Assembly (NCBI RefSeq): GCF_003366055.1
Contig: NZ_CP025544.1
Coordinates: 248,001 to 312,000 of the forward strand
DNA: 64,000 nt
Source of the DNA: Candidatus Chromulinivorax destructor
GTDB lineage: Bacteria > Babelota > Babeliae > Babelales > Chromulinivoraceae
Reading direction: 5' to 3'
Made by a program: the position numbers and the translations under genes. Below, piece by piece: positions 17,180-25,797 of the stretch. The notes below the pieces were generated by a model. That model had not been told where the DNA came from, ran no database searches, and worked only from the letters and a program-made list of their open reading frames with translations. Position 1 is the first letter of the stretch. Each line of letters begins with the position of its first letter.

Positions 17180-18196
17180 TTAAACTTGACTGCCTTTTTC
17201 AAGTCGACGCTCAATTTCATCACGGATAGACTGAATTCGGTAATCAAAACTTGGATGCATAGGATCTTTTCCAAAATAAGTAACCGATTTAATGAGATCT
17301 ATAATATCTATATCAAAATATGCTAATTCAGACATAAAATCAGCATCTTCTTTTAATTCCTCAACAATACGATCAATCGACGGTTGATACTGATCAGCAA
17401 AGTACTCAAAAAATCTTATTGCAATTGGCAGGCAATCGGTTGCTGCATGCTGATTAGCAAAATTATCAGCTTGCATCTCTTGGTCTCTTACCCACAATGT
17501 TGTCAGAACTCCTAAAGACAACCCCTGCAAACAATTCATGGCACCATAGCGCATCCACATTGCAGCACTGACAATATAATTTTTAATTACGTCATCGGCA
17601 AAGCATGTAGCAACTATTGATTCTATAGATTTTTTACATGCATCATCAGTTGATTCTTTGTATACCATCTTGATAATTTCAAGCGTCGTAAAACAACCAA
17701 GAGCCAAAACAGCTGCATGCAATGAATAATTAAGCTCAGCATGCCCTGCTTCATGTAAAAGAGCCCATTCTGTAAGATATAAAAAATCTAGTTCTTGACT
17801 AGAAAGCTCTTGCCCATTGATTTTTTTGCTATATACACTTTCAAGGTATATTAAATCTACTTGAGAAACATATATATTATTACCTCCCACGCCCCAACTA
17901 ATTTTTTCTATTGAAATTCCATACCGCATGTGTAAAAAGTTTTTTTTATCTAAATGAGCTTGAGGGTATTTTACAATCATCTCTTCATACCACAATTGAG
18001 CATGAGGATACGAATGGCTTACGTAAAATTCTGCAGGTTGATCAGCATAATAAGGAATAAGATTGTATGCATAGTACGCCGCTACTAAAGATATTAAAAT
18101 CGAAGCATTCTGCTTTTGTTCTGTCCATGCAACTGGCATTACAACGTGACAACTTATAAGCATCATTAAAAATGCTTGTAATTTAAAATTTTTCAT
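17180..18196 (-). CDS. M48-like secreted metalloprotease with intact HExxH
   Basis: 338 residues with a signal peptide (FLMMLISCHVVMPVAW). The zinc motif LLHEAGHAEL is at residues 147-156. The downstream 'RDQEMQADNFANQHA' supplies the E-x-x-x-D third ligand of M48 peptidases, and near the end 'GKDPMHPSFDYRIQSIRDE' is the M48 C-terminal HPS/R pattern. It should be a membrane-associated zinc peptidase. Two paralogues in the window (24370-25236 and 32146-33168) share the segment 'KYPxAxx...YKKK' but have lost HExxH. Terminator at 17095-17127. Confidence 0.85.
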   Translation of the reverse strand: MKNFKLQAFLMMLISCHVVMPVAWTEQKQNASILISLVAAYYAYNLIPYYADQPAEFYVSHSYPHAQLWYEEMIVKYPQAHLDKKNFLHMRYGISIEKISWGVGGNNIYVSQVDLIYLESVYSKKINGQELSSQELDFLYLTEWALLHEAGHAELNYSLHAAVLALGCFTTLEIIKMVYKESTDDACKKSIESIVATCFADDVIKNYIVSAAMWMRYGAMNCLQGLSLGVLTTLWVRDQEMQADNFANQHAATDCLPIAIRFFEYFADQYQPSIDRIVEELKEDADFMSELAYFDIDIIDLIKSVTYFGKDPMHPSFDYRIQSIRDEIERRLEKGSQV

Positions 18197-18332
18197 AGAA
18201 CGACACTTTTATTATAGTATGAAACTGCAGAACATCTTTGTATAATTATAGCCAAAAAATACAACCAGTCAATTAACACTGCCTGAGAAAATCATTACAA
18301 TTCAAAAAAAATTTATCTAATATATTTTAAAC

Positions 18333-18366
18333 AAAAAATGAACTCACTTTCATGAGTTCATTTTTT
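18333..18366 (-). terminator. Rho-independent terminator (dispersed repeat copy)
   Basis: AAAAAATGAACTCA pairs with TGAGTTCATTTTTT around a CTTTCA loop. It lies downstream of the beta-barrel gene at 18403-19179. Near-identical hairpins with the same loop occur at 24313, 29361 and 35593, and a diverged one at 30323, so this is a dispersed family. Confidence 0.85.
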
Positions 18367-18402
18367 AATATCTTGTACAAGAATCAAATATATTTTTAAA
18401 TT

Positions 18403-19179
18403 TTAGATGAAAATTTTAAATTCCAAAAACCATTCTTGAGCTCTAAAACGCATCTGCCACTGTTCATCAGCTAAGTCAACGGCAGCGCCTGTTCCAGTTC
18501 TTTGATACTCAGGTCCTGTAAAATCTCCTGCATTAAACCAGCGATAGCCAGTTCCAATTGCCCAACGATCCGTGTGACTATACTCAAGCCCTGCTTGAAT
18601 TGTATAGGTAAAATTCTTACGAAGCGTATACTGATTTTCTGCAGAAAAACTTTCGTAGGGAGCTGAACCACCGGTAGAAGGTAGCCCTGTTGTTCTAAAA
18701 TTTGTTATCAACAGATTACTCATCCCTATTGCAGCCCCTACCATTGGATAGATTTTTCCATCTGCAACATCCATATTCAAGTGAGGAATCCCTCGGCCAA
18801 GTAAATTGACGGTGAATAAAATAGGTGTAACGCTCAGGTCAAACTCCCGTGTATACGATGCGCCACCAGTTGTAGGAGTCTGAAACTGTCGATATTCAAA
18901 AGTTGAACGATTGGCAATGCTTAACTCAACATCAACGATATGTAAAAATTCACAACCTACAGCAAAAGCTGCAATAGCACAATTTCCTAATTTTGAATCA
19001 TACCCTTGAACAGCCTGTGCCCAAGGCGGATACACCGCAACGACATGTGCCAACTCAGAGCACGAAACCCCTGAGCCAACTTTAATATAAAAAGAGTAAT
19101 CTTGCTCGTCAGATGAGCAGTCAGTCATACCAGACATTAACGATGTGCACAGAATAAGTGCTATAAAAAAGCGTTTCAT
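18403..19179 (-). CDS. Outer-membrane beta-barrel protein
   Basis: About 258 residues. The start is the ATG beginning MKRFFIALILCTSLMSGM, since AAGGA is six to seven bases before it. After the signal peptide there is a series of alternating strands: 'IVDVELSIANRSTFEYRQF', 'NFTYTIQAGLEYSHTDRWA', 'GTGYRWFNAGDF', and a final 'FRAQEWFLEFKIFI' ending in Phe-Ile. Such aromatic endings are used by BAM to assemble barrels. Function unknown. It sits just downstream of the secreted protein at 19192-19740 and may share its transcript. Confidence 0.7.
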   Translation of the reverse strand: MKRFFIALILCTSLMSGMTDCSSDEQDYSFYIKVGSGVSCSELAHVVAVYPPWAQAVQGYDSKLGNCAIAAFAVGCEFLHIVDVELSIANRSTFEYRQFQTPTTGGASYTREFDLSVTPILFTVNLLGRGIPHLNMDVADGKIYPMVGAAIGMSNLLITNFRTTGLPSTGGSAPYESFSAENQYTLRKNFTYTIQAGLEYSHTDRWAIGTGYRWFNAGDFTGPEYQRTGTGAAVDLADEQWQMRFRAQEWFLEFKIFI

Positions 19180-19191
19180 AATCATTCCTTT

Positions 19192-19740
19192 TTAAAAAAT
19201 CATGCCAGTTCTAGTGAATTTAAAATAAATTTTTGAGTCATCTGATGAAACAATCAGATTAAATGTTTGATTAAAAAAAGGATTAACCCCAACTTTTGTT
19301 GTTGCTACCACGGTACAATCAGTCACCATGGAATTAATAATGCTATCTAACTCTAAGTTAATTAAAGTTGTTGGTGTAAACCATGTTACAATTAACCCAC
19401 TATCTGCAACTAAATAGTTAGATATATCGGTAAAAATTCCATCTGCAGTTTGCATATTCAAAAACGAAGCTGAACATGTTCCAACAGGAATATTATTAGC
19501 ATCATAAATCTGAGCTCTTCCTGCAAGATACGACGAAGCAATCGTCGTACTACTTCCTGAGACGTTTGATGTTGGAATTTGAATAAAGCTAACTGCAAAA
19601 TCTTCAATATATAAATAATACGTAATGGTTTGCGGTTCAATGAGCATAGAACCAAGCATAGGTTGTACATACTGCCACAAACTCATACATAGTAATAAAA
19701 AAAATCGTGTGTAACGATTAAAAAAAACCATTATTGTCAT
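19192..19740 (-). CDS. Secreted protein of unknown function
   Basis: About 182 residues. The start is placed at the ATG (MTIMVFFNRYTRFFLLL) giving a signal peptide; a further ATG three codons on is nearly as good, and the weak site AAGAAAG precedes both. The mature part is Thr/Ser-rich and probably all beta-strand: 'TITYYLYIEDFAVSF', 'SSTTIASSYLAGRAQIYDAN' and 'TFNLIVSSDDSKIYFKF'. It resembles a domain of a surface or fibre protein but I recognise no family. It sits upstream of the barrel gene at 18403-19179, probably as the first gene of the pair. Confidence 0.6.
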   Translation of the reverse strand: MTIMVFFNRYTRFFLLLCMSLWQYVQPMLGSMLIEPQTITYYLYIEDFAVSFIQIPTSNVSGSSTTIASSYLAGRAQIYDANNIPVGTCSASFLNMQTADGIFTDISNYLVADSGLIVTWFTPTTLINLELDSIINSMVTDCTVVATTKVGVNPFFNQTFNLIVSSDDSKIYFKFTRTGMIF

Positions 19741-20041
19741 CTTTCTTGGTAAGGTTATGTAGTCACGACAATTACAAAAGCTTGTCATGCTTTTATTATG
19801 CTGAGCTACAGATATTTTTGCTATTTTTTAACATACGAGAAGTATGTACAAAAAAACTAAAAATACAACACAATAATCATTCGTGAACTTTCTTATTAAA
19901 CTAGAAAAAGATAGCGAAATTTTTCCTTTAAAATTGCTACGATATAATTTCAATGAAAAAAATAGACCTACTTTTAACCTTCATTAAAATTATGGCCCCA
20001 CACATTCCAAATAGATTCATCTTATTTAATCGCAACGCTCA

Positions 20042-20118
20042 CACTGTGCGGACTTGAAACTTTTCGTTAAAGTAATTTGAAAGAGCAGCTCAAATTTAAA
20101 ATGATATAATCATTAAAA
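20042..20118. repeat. Degenerate 77-base repeat (partner 29416-29492)
   Basis: Both copies start CACTGTG, contain GTAATTTGAAAGA and end TAATCATTAAAA, with the same total length and no gaps needed; about three-quarters of bases match by eye. It lies in intergenic DNA in both places. It could be a worn insertion element end. Confidence 0.55.
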
Positions 20119-20222
20119 TTTCCCTCTTAACGTACGTATAATTATTTATTTAAAAATCAAGCTGAAAATCTTACATTTAAAGCATTGTATATCTTGCCCA
20201 ATCAGACTTTATTATTAAATTT

Positions 20223-20268
20223 TTTTGTCGATGAAAAATAATTTTGTCGACAAAAAAGAATTTTGCGA
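20223..20268. promoter_or_regulatory. Three-fold 19-base-spaced operator-like repeat
   Basis: TTTTGTCGA begins at 20223 and at 20242, and TTTTGCGA begins at 20261, spaced exactly 19 bases. The middle site is a perfect palindrome, TTTTGTCGACAAAA (20242-20255). It lies about 55 bases before the methyltransferase gene, whose downstream partner is a GntR regulator, so it is a natural candidate for the regulator's binding site (inference). Confidence 0.6.
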
Positions 20269-20321
20269 TAAAGTTATATTGAAATAAAACATATTAATTT
20301 ATAATAATTAAAAAATAATTC

Positions 20322-21425
20322 ATGAAAATTTCAAAAAACCAATCACTAAAATTGCTGTTGATGCTTTGCACTATCTGCTCGTCTGTATGTTACTCTGACA
20401 AAGCTGATCCAACACTCAATCTTAACAACTCACACAAACTCATAGAACTTGCATCAGCCCATATAGTATCGCGAGCTATTCATATCGCTGCACTTATAAA
20501 GGTAGCAGATCATTTGATCGATGGACCTTGTAACATATATGATTTGGCAAACAAAACGCATACCAATGAAAATGCTCTGTATCGATTACTTCGGTTACTT
20601 GCCAGCAATGGCATATTTCATGAATCAGAGAACAGATTTTTTTCACTAACACCTTTAGCCGAATTATTGGTTTCAAGCTACCCCAATTCATTGCAAGCAT
20701 GGTTAGCAAATCACGACGGCGATGAAAAGCGATGGCGATCGTATGGGCACATGCAGTATAGCATTGAAACAGGAAAGCCTGCATTTAACCACATTTTTGG
20801 ACAAGGTTACTTTAATCTTATTGCACAAGATCCTAAATTAGCTGTCTCTTTTGACGAAGGAATGCGCAATCTTTCAGAAAAAGAAGATCAAGCTATTGCT
20901 AACTGCTACAATTTTGCACCTTATAAAAATATTATGGATATCGGTGGAGGTAAAGGAGGATTATTAACAGCAATTGTAAAATTAAATCCTTTCATGCAAG
21001 GCATTGTATATGATTTGCCGCATGTTGAAATATCTGCAAAAGCATACTTAGCTCAGCAAAATATTGAGCAATCAATTACATGGCAATCAGGAAGCTTCTT
21101 TGAGCAAATTCCATTAGGTCATGATCTCTATATACTTAAAAGAATATTACATGATTGGGATGATGAGTTGTGTATAAAAATTTTATCAAATTGTAGAGCA
21201 GCTATGAACAATACAAGCAAATTGATTATTATTGAAGCAATTGTTTCTTCTGGAAATACTCGTGATTTCTCTAAGGATGTTGATTTGGCTATGTTAGTTA
21301 TTTTTGGTGGCAAAGAACGTACAAAAATCGAATGGGAGAGCTTATTAGATGCTGCAGATCTAAAACTTGTAAACATTCAACAAACTCAATCTATGCTCTC
21401 AATTCTTGAAGTTGTTATAAAATAA
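20322..21425 (+). CDS. Secreted O-methyltransferase (COMT/hydroxyindole type)
   Basis: 367 residues. The N-terminal signal peptide (LKLLLMLCTICSSVCYS) is followed by a dimerisation winged-helix region (residues about 40-110, 'LIDGPCNIYDLANKTHTNEN', 'ALYRLLRLLASNGIF'). The class I SAM-binding core comes next: 'IMDIGGGKGGLLTAIV' and 'DLYILKRILHDWDDE'. A late 'GGKERTKIEWESLLDAA' matches the Methyltransf_2 family. These transfer a methyl group from SAM to a hydroxyl of small aromatic molecules. The signal peptide is surprising because SAM is cytosolic. No ribosome site is visible before the ATG. The gene is 11 bases upstream of the GntR regulator. Confidence 0.85.
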   Translation: MKISKNQSLKLLLMLCTICSSVCYSDKADPTLNLNNSHKLIELASAHIVSRAIHIAALIKVADHLIDGPCNIYDLANKTHTNENALYRLLRLLASNGIFHESENRFFSLTPLAELLVSSYPNSLQAWLANHDGDEKRWRSYGHMQYSIETGKPAFNHIFGQGYFNLIAQDPKLAVSFDEGMRNLSEKEDQAIANCYNFAPYKNIMDIGGGKGGLLTAIVKLNPFMQGIVYDLPHVEISAKAYLAQQNIEQSITWQSGSFFEQIPLGHDLYILKRILHDWDDELCIKILSNCRAAMNNTSKLIIIEAIVSSGNTRDFSKDVDLAMLVIFGGKERTKIEWESLLDAADLKLVNIQQTQSMLSILEVVIK

Positions 21426-21436
21426 TAGGAAACTGA

Positions 21437-22123
21437 ATGAAAAAATCAATTGAATTCAAATTAGAAAACTCTCTTTCACAACAATGCTACGAACAACTTC
21501 AACAAGAAATAGTTCAAGGCATTTTGCGTCCTGGAGAAAAATTAAAAGTTATACCTATCACGCAACGTTTTAATATTGGACAAAGCCCTGTTCGAGAAGC
21601 TCTTTCTAAACTTTCAGCGGTTGGACTTGTCTGCATGGAAGAAAATAAGGGATTTTCAGTAGCAAAAATATCAGAGCAAGATATTCGCGATGTCTACAAA
21701 GTATTTACTCACATCGAAACAACTGCTTTAAGCTGGTCTATAAAATCTGGGGGTGAACAATGGCAAGCTGATATCGTAGCAGAGCTTTACAAACTTTCTC
21801 TCGTTGAATGTTCTGAACAAAAAGTAGCACATACTTTATGGGCTGAACGTAATTATCATTTTCACCTTGCTCTCATAGCTGGTTGTCAATCACCACTGCT
21901 TTTAAACATTCGCCATCAAATATATATGAAATTTGATCGATATTGCCAAATGTCATACCAATTGTCACAAAGCAGTTTGCATAACAATTATGAATGTCAC
22001 AAACAATTAGCCGATGCTGTTCTACAAAGAAATATAAAAGAAGCAAAAAAATTAATGGCGCATCATATTAACGCTCCACGAGAAGAGATTATTAAGCTTT
22101 TCCAACAGCACAAAGCTTTTTAA
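21437..22123 (+). CDS. GntR-family (FCD-type) transcriptional regulator
   Basis: 228 residues. The winged helix is at residues about 10-75: 'CYEQLQQEIVQGILRPGEKL' and 'FNIGQSPVREALSKL', typical of GntR proteins. The C-terminal part is an FCD ligand-binding domain with His residues in 'NYHFHLALIAGC' and 'ECHKQLADAVL' that could bind a metal. AGGAA precedes the ATG. It follows the O-methyltransferase at 11 bases, so it probably regulates that gene through the palindromic sites at 20223-20268. A strong terminator follows at 22138-22188. Confidence 0.9.
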   Translation: MKKSIEFKLENSLSQQCYEQLQQEIVQGILRPGEKLKVIPITQRFNIGQSPVREALSKLSAVGLVCMEENKGFSVAKISEQDIRDVYKVFTHIETTALSWSIKSGGEQWQADIVAELYKLSLVECSEQKVAHTLWAERNYHFHLALIAGCQSPLLLNIRHQIYMKFDRYCQMSYQLSQSSLHNNYECHKQLADAVLQRNIKEAKKLMAHHINAPREEIIKLFQQHKAF

Positions 22124-22137
22124 TAAAAATTTAATTT

Positions 22138-22188
22138 AAAAAACGAGTAATAGGAAATAATTATTTTAGCTCCTATTACTCGTTTTTT
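22138..22188 (+). terminator. Rho-independent terminator after GntR gene
   Basis: AAAAACGAGTAATAGGA pairs with TCCTATTACTCGTTTTT around a loop, followed by TTTTTT. It lies 15 bases past the stop. Confidence 0.92.
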
Positions 22189-22280
22189 AAATATATGCCA
22201 TCTAGCAGATAGGTGTTTATAAAATAATAGGTTATTTTACAGGTTTGCTAATATGACTATAAAATAAAATTCGTATTATG

Positions 22281-22871
22281 TTATTTTGAATCTTTATCAT
22301 AATCCTCTTTTTTAACAACCACCCCACCAATAACATTCCCTGTAAGTTTGCTATTACAATCTACTACAACCACACCATTTCCTGCTGCAAAAGTAATATT
22401 GCCGATTACAGTACTACTGTTTTCTAATATGACAACTTGTTGATTATTGTCACGAGTAATTTTACGAATTTCAATAGACTGAGTCGATGTTGCATCAAAA
22501 CATACTTTATTTGAAGAAATTGTTAATGTACCTTCAAATATATTATCTTTGCCATTCAAAGACCCATTAATATGAGTATTACGATGTACCGTACATTTTT
22601 CAAGGTTGGCTGATCCATTAACATGTAATTTATTTAAATGAGCCTGAGTTGCATACAAACATCCATGTATAGTTGCACAATCTGTGACTTTGGTTTCATT
22701 CAGGTTTATCAAACCACTTGCATTAATGTCTTTAACTATTTCATTACCATATTCACAAACACCTGAGCTAGAAGATCCCTTTGAAAAGGTACATCTAAAA
22801 TCTTTTGGATAGGTAAAAACCATACACAAACTTATTATTGCCAATGCCATTAAAAAATGATTACGTATCAT
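22281..22871 (-). CDS. Secreted bactofilin-like beta-helix protein
   Basis: 196 residues with a signal peptide (FLMALAIISLCMVFTYP). The body is a run of short beta-rungs with hydrophobic residues at fixed steps and repeated G-x-h pattern: 'GLINLNETKVTDCATIHGCL', 'NKLHVNGSANLEKCTV', 'HINGSLNGKDNIFEGTL' and 'NSSTVIGNITFAAGNGVVVV'. This is the left/right-handed beta-helix style of bactofilins and other polymer-forming proteins, but bactofilins are cytosolic and lack a signal peptide. Several cysteines could form disulfides in the envelope. No terminator is obvious at its stop. Confidence 0.65.
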   Translation of the reverse strand: MIRNHFLMALAIISLCMVFTYPKDFRCTFSKGSSSSGVCEYGNEIVKDINASGLINLNETKVTDCATIHGCLYATQAHLNKLHVNGSANLEKCTVHRNTHINGSLNGKDNIFEGTLTISSNKVCFDATSTQSIEIRKITRDNNQQVVILENSSTVIGNITFAAGNGVVVVDCNSKLTGNVIGGVVVKKEDYDKDSK

Positions 22872-22957
22872 AATGTTTTACTTTTTCATGTAATTTATTT
22901 TAAGATTATTTCAGTATTTTTTTACGTAAATGATTAAAATTATACTCCATACATATA

Positions 22958-24073
22958 TTATGCTTGAACGTTTTTCTTATCTAAAACAGCTTGATTTAAA
23001 CAATATAAACGATATGACTCAATGCATAAACAGACCAACCATAACGCTGTAACTAAAAACACTCCAGTCTCGTTCATAAATTTTTCATACGATAAAGATT
23101 CAAAATTAAGCAAAATATTTGATATATACTTACACACCCTAAAACAGATCATAAACACAAGTCCCAATATACTCAGCTTAATAGCAATGGTACTTTGCCG
23201 TAGGTATGCAAAAGCAAATGAAAATATATACATAACAGATAAAGTATATAGCAAAACTATTATAGAAACTTTAAGAGCAATCATCATACTCGTGCATACT
23301 GCATATGGAATGAATGTAAATCCAAGCATAGCTAGCAAGCTAAAAGTCCACAAATAAATCCAATTACTCCGTATTGCAAGTGCAGCTTGCTTTGAATATT
23401 CATCATTTTGTAAATAATTTTCATAATACTTAGGTTGATTATCCCACTGCTTCAATTTAACACCAAAAAAATAAAGTAAGTGACCTATAAAAGGTATAAA
23501 AATCATCGCGCAAAACCATCTTCCTCTTTTTTCAAATTCCCTGTTAAAGCAATCGATCAACATCCATAGAGCAAATAAAAACCAAAGCAGCCCTACAAAT
23601 CCATAAAAATTATCCCAATCTAATTTTGTAGAAAAATTAGTATCAATAATAACCCAGTTACCGTTACTACTTTGCTGTAAAACAAAATAGTTAGAAAATC
23701 CTTCACGAGACCAACGCCCGTTAGCATCAACTTCTTGAAACTTATAATAACCATTTATTTTTATAGCCTGAGGCATAATTTCAATACCACAATTATCTAT
23801 AGAGTATAAAGAGAATGCGTACTGCATATTTCTTGTTGTAATCATATGAACAATATCGTCTCTTAGCTTTATTTGATTACGATCAATAGATGATAACAAC
23901 AATGATTCTTGCTTAGAATTAAAAGCATTCATAAATAGGGTCAATGTATCAATACATTTTTCAATATTAATAATATCTTTTGCAGTAAAATGAGAGCTCA
24001 GGTGATCCTTGAATGAAGCTTCTATCGACATAAACATCGAAAAGCACATGCTGATGACTATGAAAATTTGCAT
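22958..24073 (-). CDS. Multi-span membrane protein with signal peptide and PLDc_N-like segment
   Basis: 371 residues. A hydrophobic N-terminus (QIFIVISMCFSMFMSIEA) is followed by a periplasmic-looking region with 'VDANGRWSREGFSNYFVLQQ', then about six membrane segments. The first two fit the PLDc_N pattern: 'FYGFVGLLWFLFALWMLID', 'RGRWFCAMIFIPFIGHLLYF' then FFG. Function unknown; PLDc_N regions are found at the front of phospholipase D/cardiolipin synthase enzymes but no HKD motif is present. AAGGA lies just before the ATG. Confidence 0.65.
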   Translation of the reverse strand: MQIFIVISMCFSMFMSIEASFKDHLSSHFTAKDIINIEKCIDTLTLFMNAFNSKQESLLLSSIDRNQIKLRDDIVHMITTRNMQYAFSLYSIDNCGIEIMPQAIKINGYYKFQEVDANGRWSREGFSNYFVLQQSSNGNWVIIDTNFSTKLDWDNFYGFVGLLWFLFALWMLIDCFNREFEKRGRWFCAMIFIPFIGHLLYFFGVKLKQWDNQPKYYENYLQNDEYSKQAALAIRSNWIYLWTFSLLAMLGFTFIPYAVCTSMMIALKVSIIVLLYTLSVMYIFSFAFAYLRQSTIAIKLSILGLVFMICFRVCKYISNILLNFESLSYEKFMNETGVFLVTALWLVCLCIESYRLYCLNQAVLDKKNVQA

Positions 24074-24132
24074 ACTATCCTTATATAAAAAATTGGGCGT
24101 TTATAATTAATGAGTTACTTTGACGCAAAGCT

Positions 24133-24160
24133 ATTAAAGATTAACAAATATCTATGAAAT
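24133..24160. repeat. 28-base repeat (identical copy at 28490-28517)
   Basis: 'attaaagattaacaaata' followed by 'tctatgaaat' is found again without change at 28490-28517. Both lie in noncoding DNA upstream (in plus-strand order) of a minus-strand gene's 3' end and near a copy of the dispersed terminator, so both probably belong to a duplicated segment. Confidence 0.75.
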
Positions 24161-24312
24161 TACATAGATTGTTATAAACCATCAGTTGCAAAAACCAAAT
24201 TTTTAATATGATATCTTGTACGAAACTTTTATAAAAAGTCCGATTTACAGTTTATTATGTATTTATAAGATGAATATGCACGCAACATCACCTCTATATT
24301 CATAATTTTACG

Positions 24313-24348
24313 AAAAAAAATGAACTCACTTTCATGAATTCATTTTTT
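24313..24348 (-). terminator. Terminator (dispersed repeat copy)
   Basis: AAAAAATGAACTCA, CTTTCA loop, TGAATTCATTTTTT. It is preceded by 'aattttacg', as are the copies at 29361 and 35593. It follows the stop of the M48-like paralogue at 24370. Confidence 0.85.
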
Positions 24349-24369
24349 ATATAATTTGTTTAATTTTTT

Positions 24370-25236
24370 CTAATCTTGTGATGATCTGCGTACAATCTCG
24401 TCTGCAATCATTTGAGCTTGAACTTGAGTCTGTGGATGTTTAAGACTTACAACTCCTGCTTTTGTTAAATTATTAAAATATTGCAAACCACTTTGTAATA
24501 TTTTAATATCTGCTGCTTGGCTGCATGCAAACTTATTGGCCTGGATAGCTTGATATCTTGCATTATAAAGACATACGGCAAGACAAGCCCACATAGCAAT
24601 AGATACTTCTATGTTTAAAGAATAAGTTGGAAAATTATTTTTATAAAGAGCTAAAGCTGCTACTGCTGCAGGAAAAACAGCTGCTTCGCACATCAAACGC
24701 TTTGCATAAGAATTTTGTTGCAAATAACCTGCTACATTCAATAATATAAATTCTAATATTCTACTATTATTAATATCATTTTCAGTCAATTCAATGCCTT
24801 CTGCTTTTTTCTTATAAATATTATTAATTATTTCTAAATCACCTCTGTAACAACAAATTTGATTATAGGTACACTCTAAACATCCATAACAAGATACATA
24901 ATTATCAAATACTCCGCGTTTTTCAAATAAAAAAGGTACTTCTTTTAAATGCGCATCAGGATATTTTATAATCATCTCATCATACCAAACTTGCGCATAT
25001 GGATACTTACTTTTCACATAAAAACTTTCTGGAGTCATATATGAAGATATAAAATACGAAGTAAGACCTAGAATGGTTACCGCTATAGGAGCTCCTACAC
25101 CAAAAATTAAAGCCGGCAATTCAAAATCTATTTCATTTTTTGGATTGTGATTAAAATCATAATGAGAAAACAATTCTTGACTGGAACATATCATTGAACA
25201 GAATAAGCCTATAATTAGGCATATATTTTTTAACAT
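24370..25236 (-). CDS. M48-like paralogue without the HExxH motif
   Basis: 288 residues. The start is chosen at the ATG giving MLKNICLIIGLFCSMICS, a signal peptide with AAGG just before it. It matches the peptidase at 17180-18196 over 'KYPYAQVWYDEMIIKYPDAH' and 'NIYKKKAEGIELTENDIN', and shares the late 'QANKFACSQAADIKILQSGL' segment. At the place of HEAGH it reads NVAGY, so both zinc histidines and the Glu are gone. It also has extra cysteines (VSCYGCLECTYNQICC), perhaps an alternative metal site. Likely a non-catalytic relative, possibly a binding or scaffold protein. Confidence 0.75.
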   Translation of the reverse strand: MLKNICLIIGLFCSMICSSQELFSHYDFNHNPKNEIDFELPALIFGVGAPIAVTILGLTSYFISSYMTPESFYVKSKYPYAQVWYDEMIIKYPDAHLKEVPFLFEKRGVFDNYVSCYGCLECTYNQICCYRGDLEIINNIYKKKAEGIELTENDINNSRILEFILLNVAGYLQQNSYAKRLMCEAAVFPAAVAALALYKNNFPTYSLNIEVSIAMWACLAVCLYNARYQAIQANKFACSQAADIKILQSGLQYFNNLTKAGVVSLKHPQTQVQAQMIADEIVRRSSQD

Positions 25237-25330
25237 ACAAACCTTCTGCGCTATTTTTTTGTTTTTATTGTTGGAATAATCTAGAATAAAGTACAAAGCC
25301 CTTAATGGTATATTATTAAAGACTTTGCAC

Positions 25331-25471
25331 ATAAAAAATTATACTCAATTAAAAGAAGAAGAACGAGTAAATATATTTGAATTACCATAACATGGTCATG
25401 AAGTAAGATTCATTATAAGAATGTTACACAAAGATAGTGGAATAATTTGTCGAGAACTTAGTCGAAATGAA
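25331..25471 (+). pseudogene. IS30-family transposase N-terminal fragment
   Basis: Reading the plus strand in the frame of IKNYTQLKEEERVNIFEL gives the IS30 HTH region, with an in-frame stop (TAA) followed by HGHEVRFIIRMLHKDSGII and CRELSRNE. The latter is the typical 'I-x-RELxRN' end of that helix. The coding then stops and joins pseudogene copy A at about 25485. No catalytic DDE part is present, so this is only a remnant. Confidence 0.65.
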
Positions 25472-25484
25472 TTCATTTTTAATT

Positions 25485-25710
25485 TTAAAAAATTTATAGA
25501 CAATGACATCTTTAGATATGTTTCTTACTTGCTTAAGTAACGATTCCGCTAGATAAGAAGATATAATTTCATGCTTTACACCATCTATAATTTCGATTGG
25601 ATTGGATAATCCTATAAAAACACATACCGCATGAACTGCGTCTTCAAATGTAAAAGTTTGTACTTAATAACTTGTACAACACAAAACTGCTATCAATATA
25701 TTTTTTTGAT
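25485..25710 (-). pseudogene. Decayed secreted-protein gene, copy A
   Basis: Reading the minus strand gives 'ILIAVLCCTS' (end of a signal peptide), then 'VQTFTFEDAVHAVCVFIGLS', 'NPIEIIDGVKHEI' and 'KQVRNISKDVIVYKFFK'. There is an in-frame TAA where copy B (29650-30195) has CAA (Gln). The 3' part is lost at the junction with the IS30 remnant. About 225 bases align with copy B with few changes. Confidence 0.7.
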
Positions 25711-25797
25711 ATATTACAAACAAATATAATAGTATACTTCGTGATTTCTTAATAAATATTATTATGTCAATGCTGTGTATATTGAAGGGCCTGCCCT

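Larger units (their letters stand above)
19789..20321. other. 533-base noncoding gap with repeat and operator-like sites
   Basis: No coding region of reasonable length is seen. It holds a degenerate repeat at 20042-20118 (partner 29416-29492) and a cluster of three TTTTG(T)CGA sites at 20223-20268 just before the methyltransferase gene. The rest is very AT-rich and may hold divergent promoters. Confidence 0.5.
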
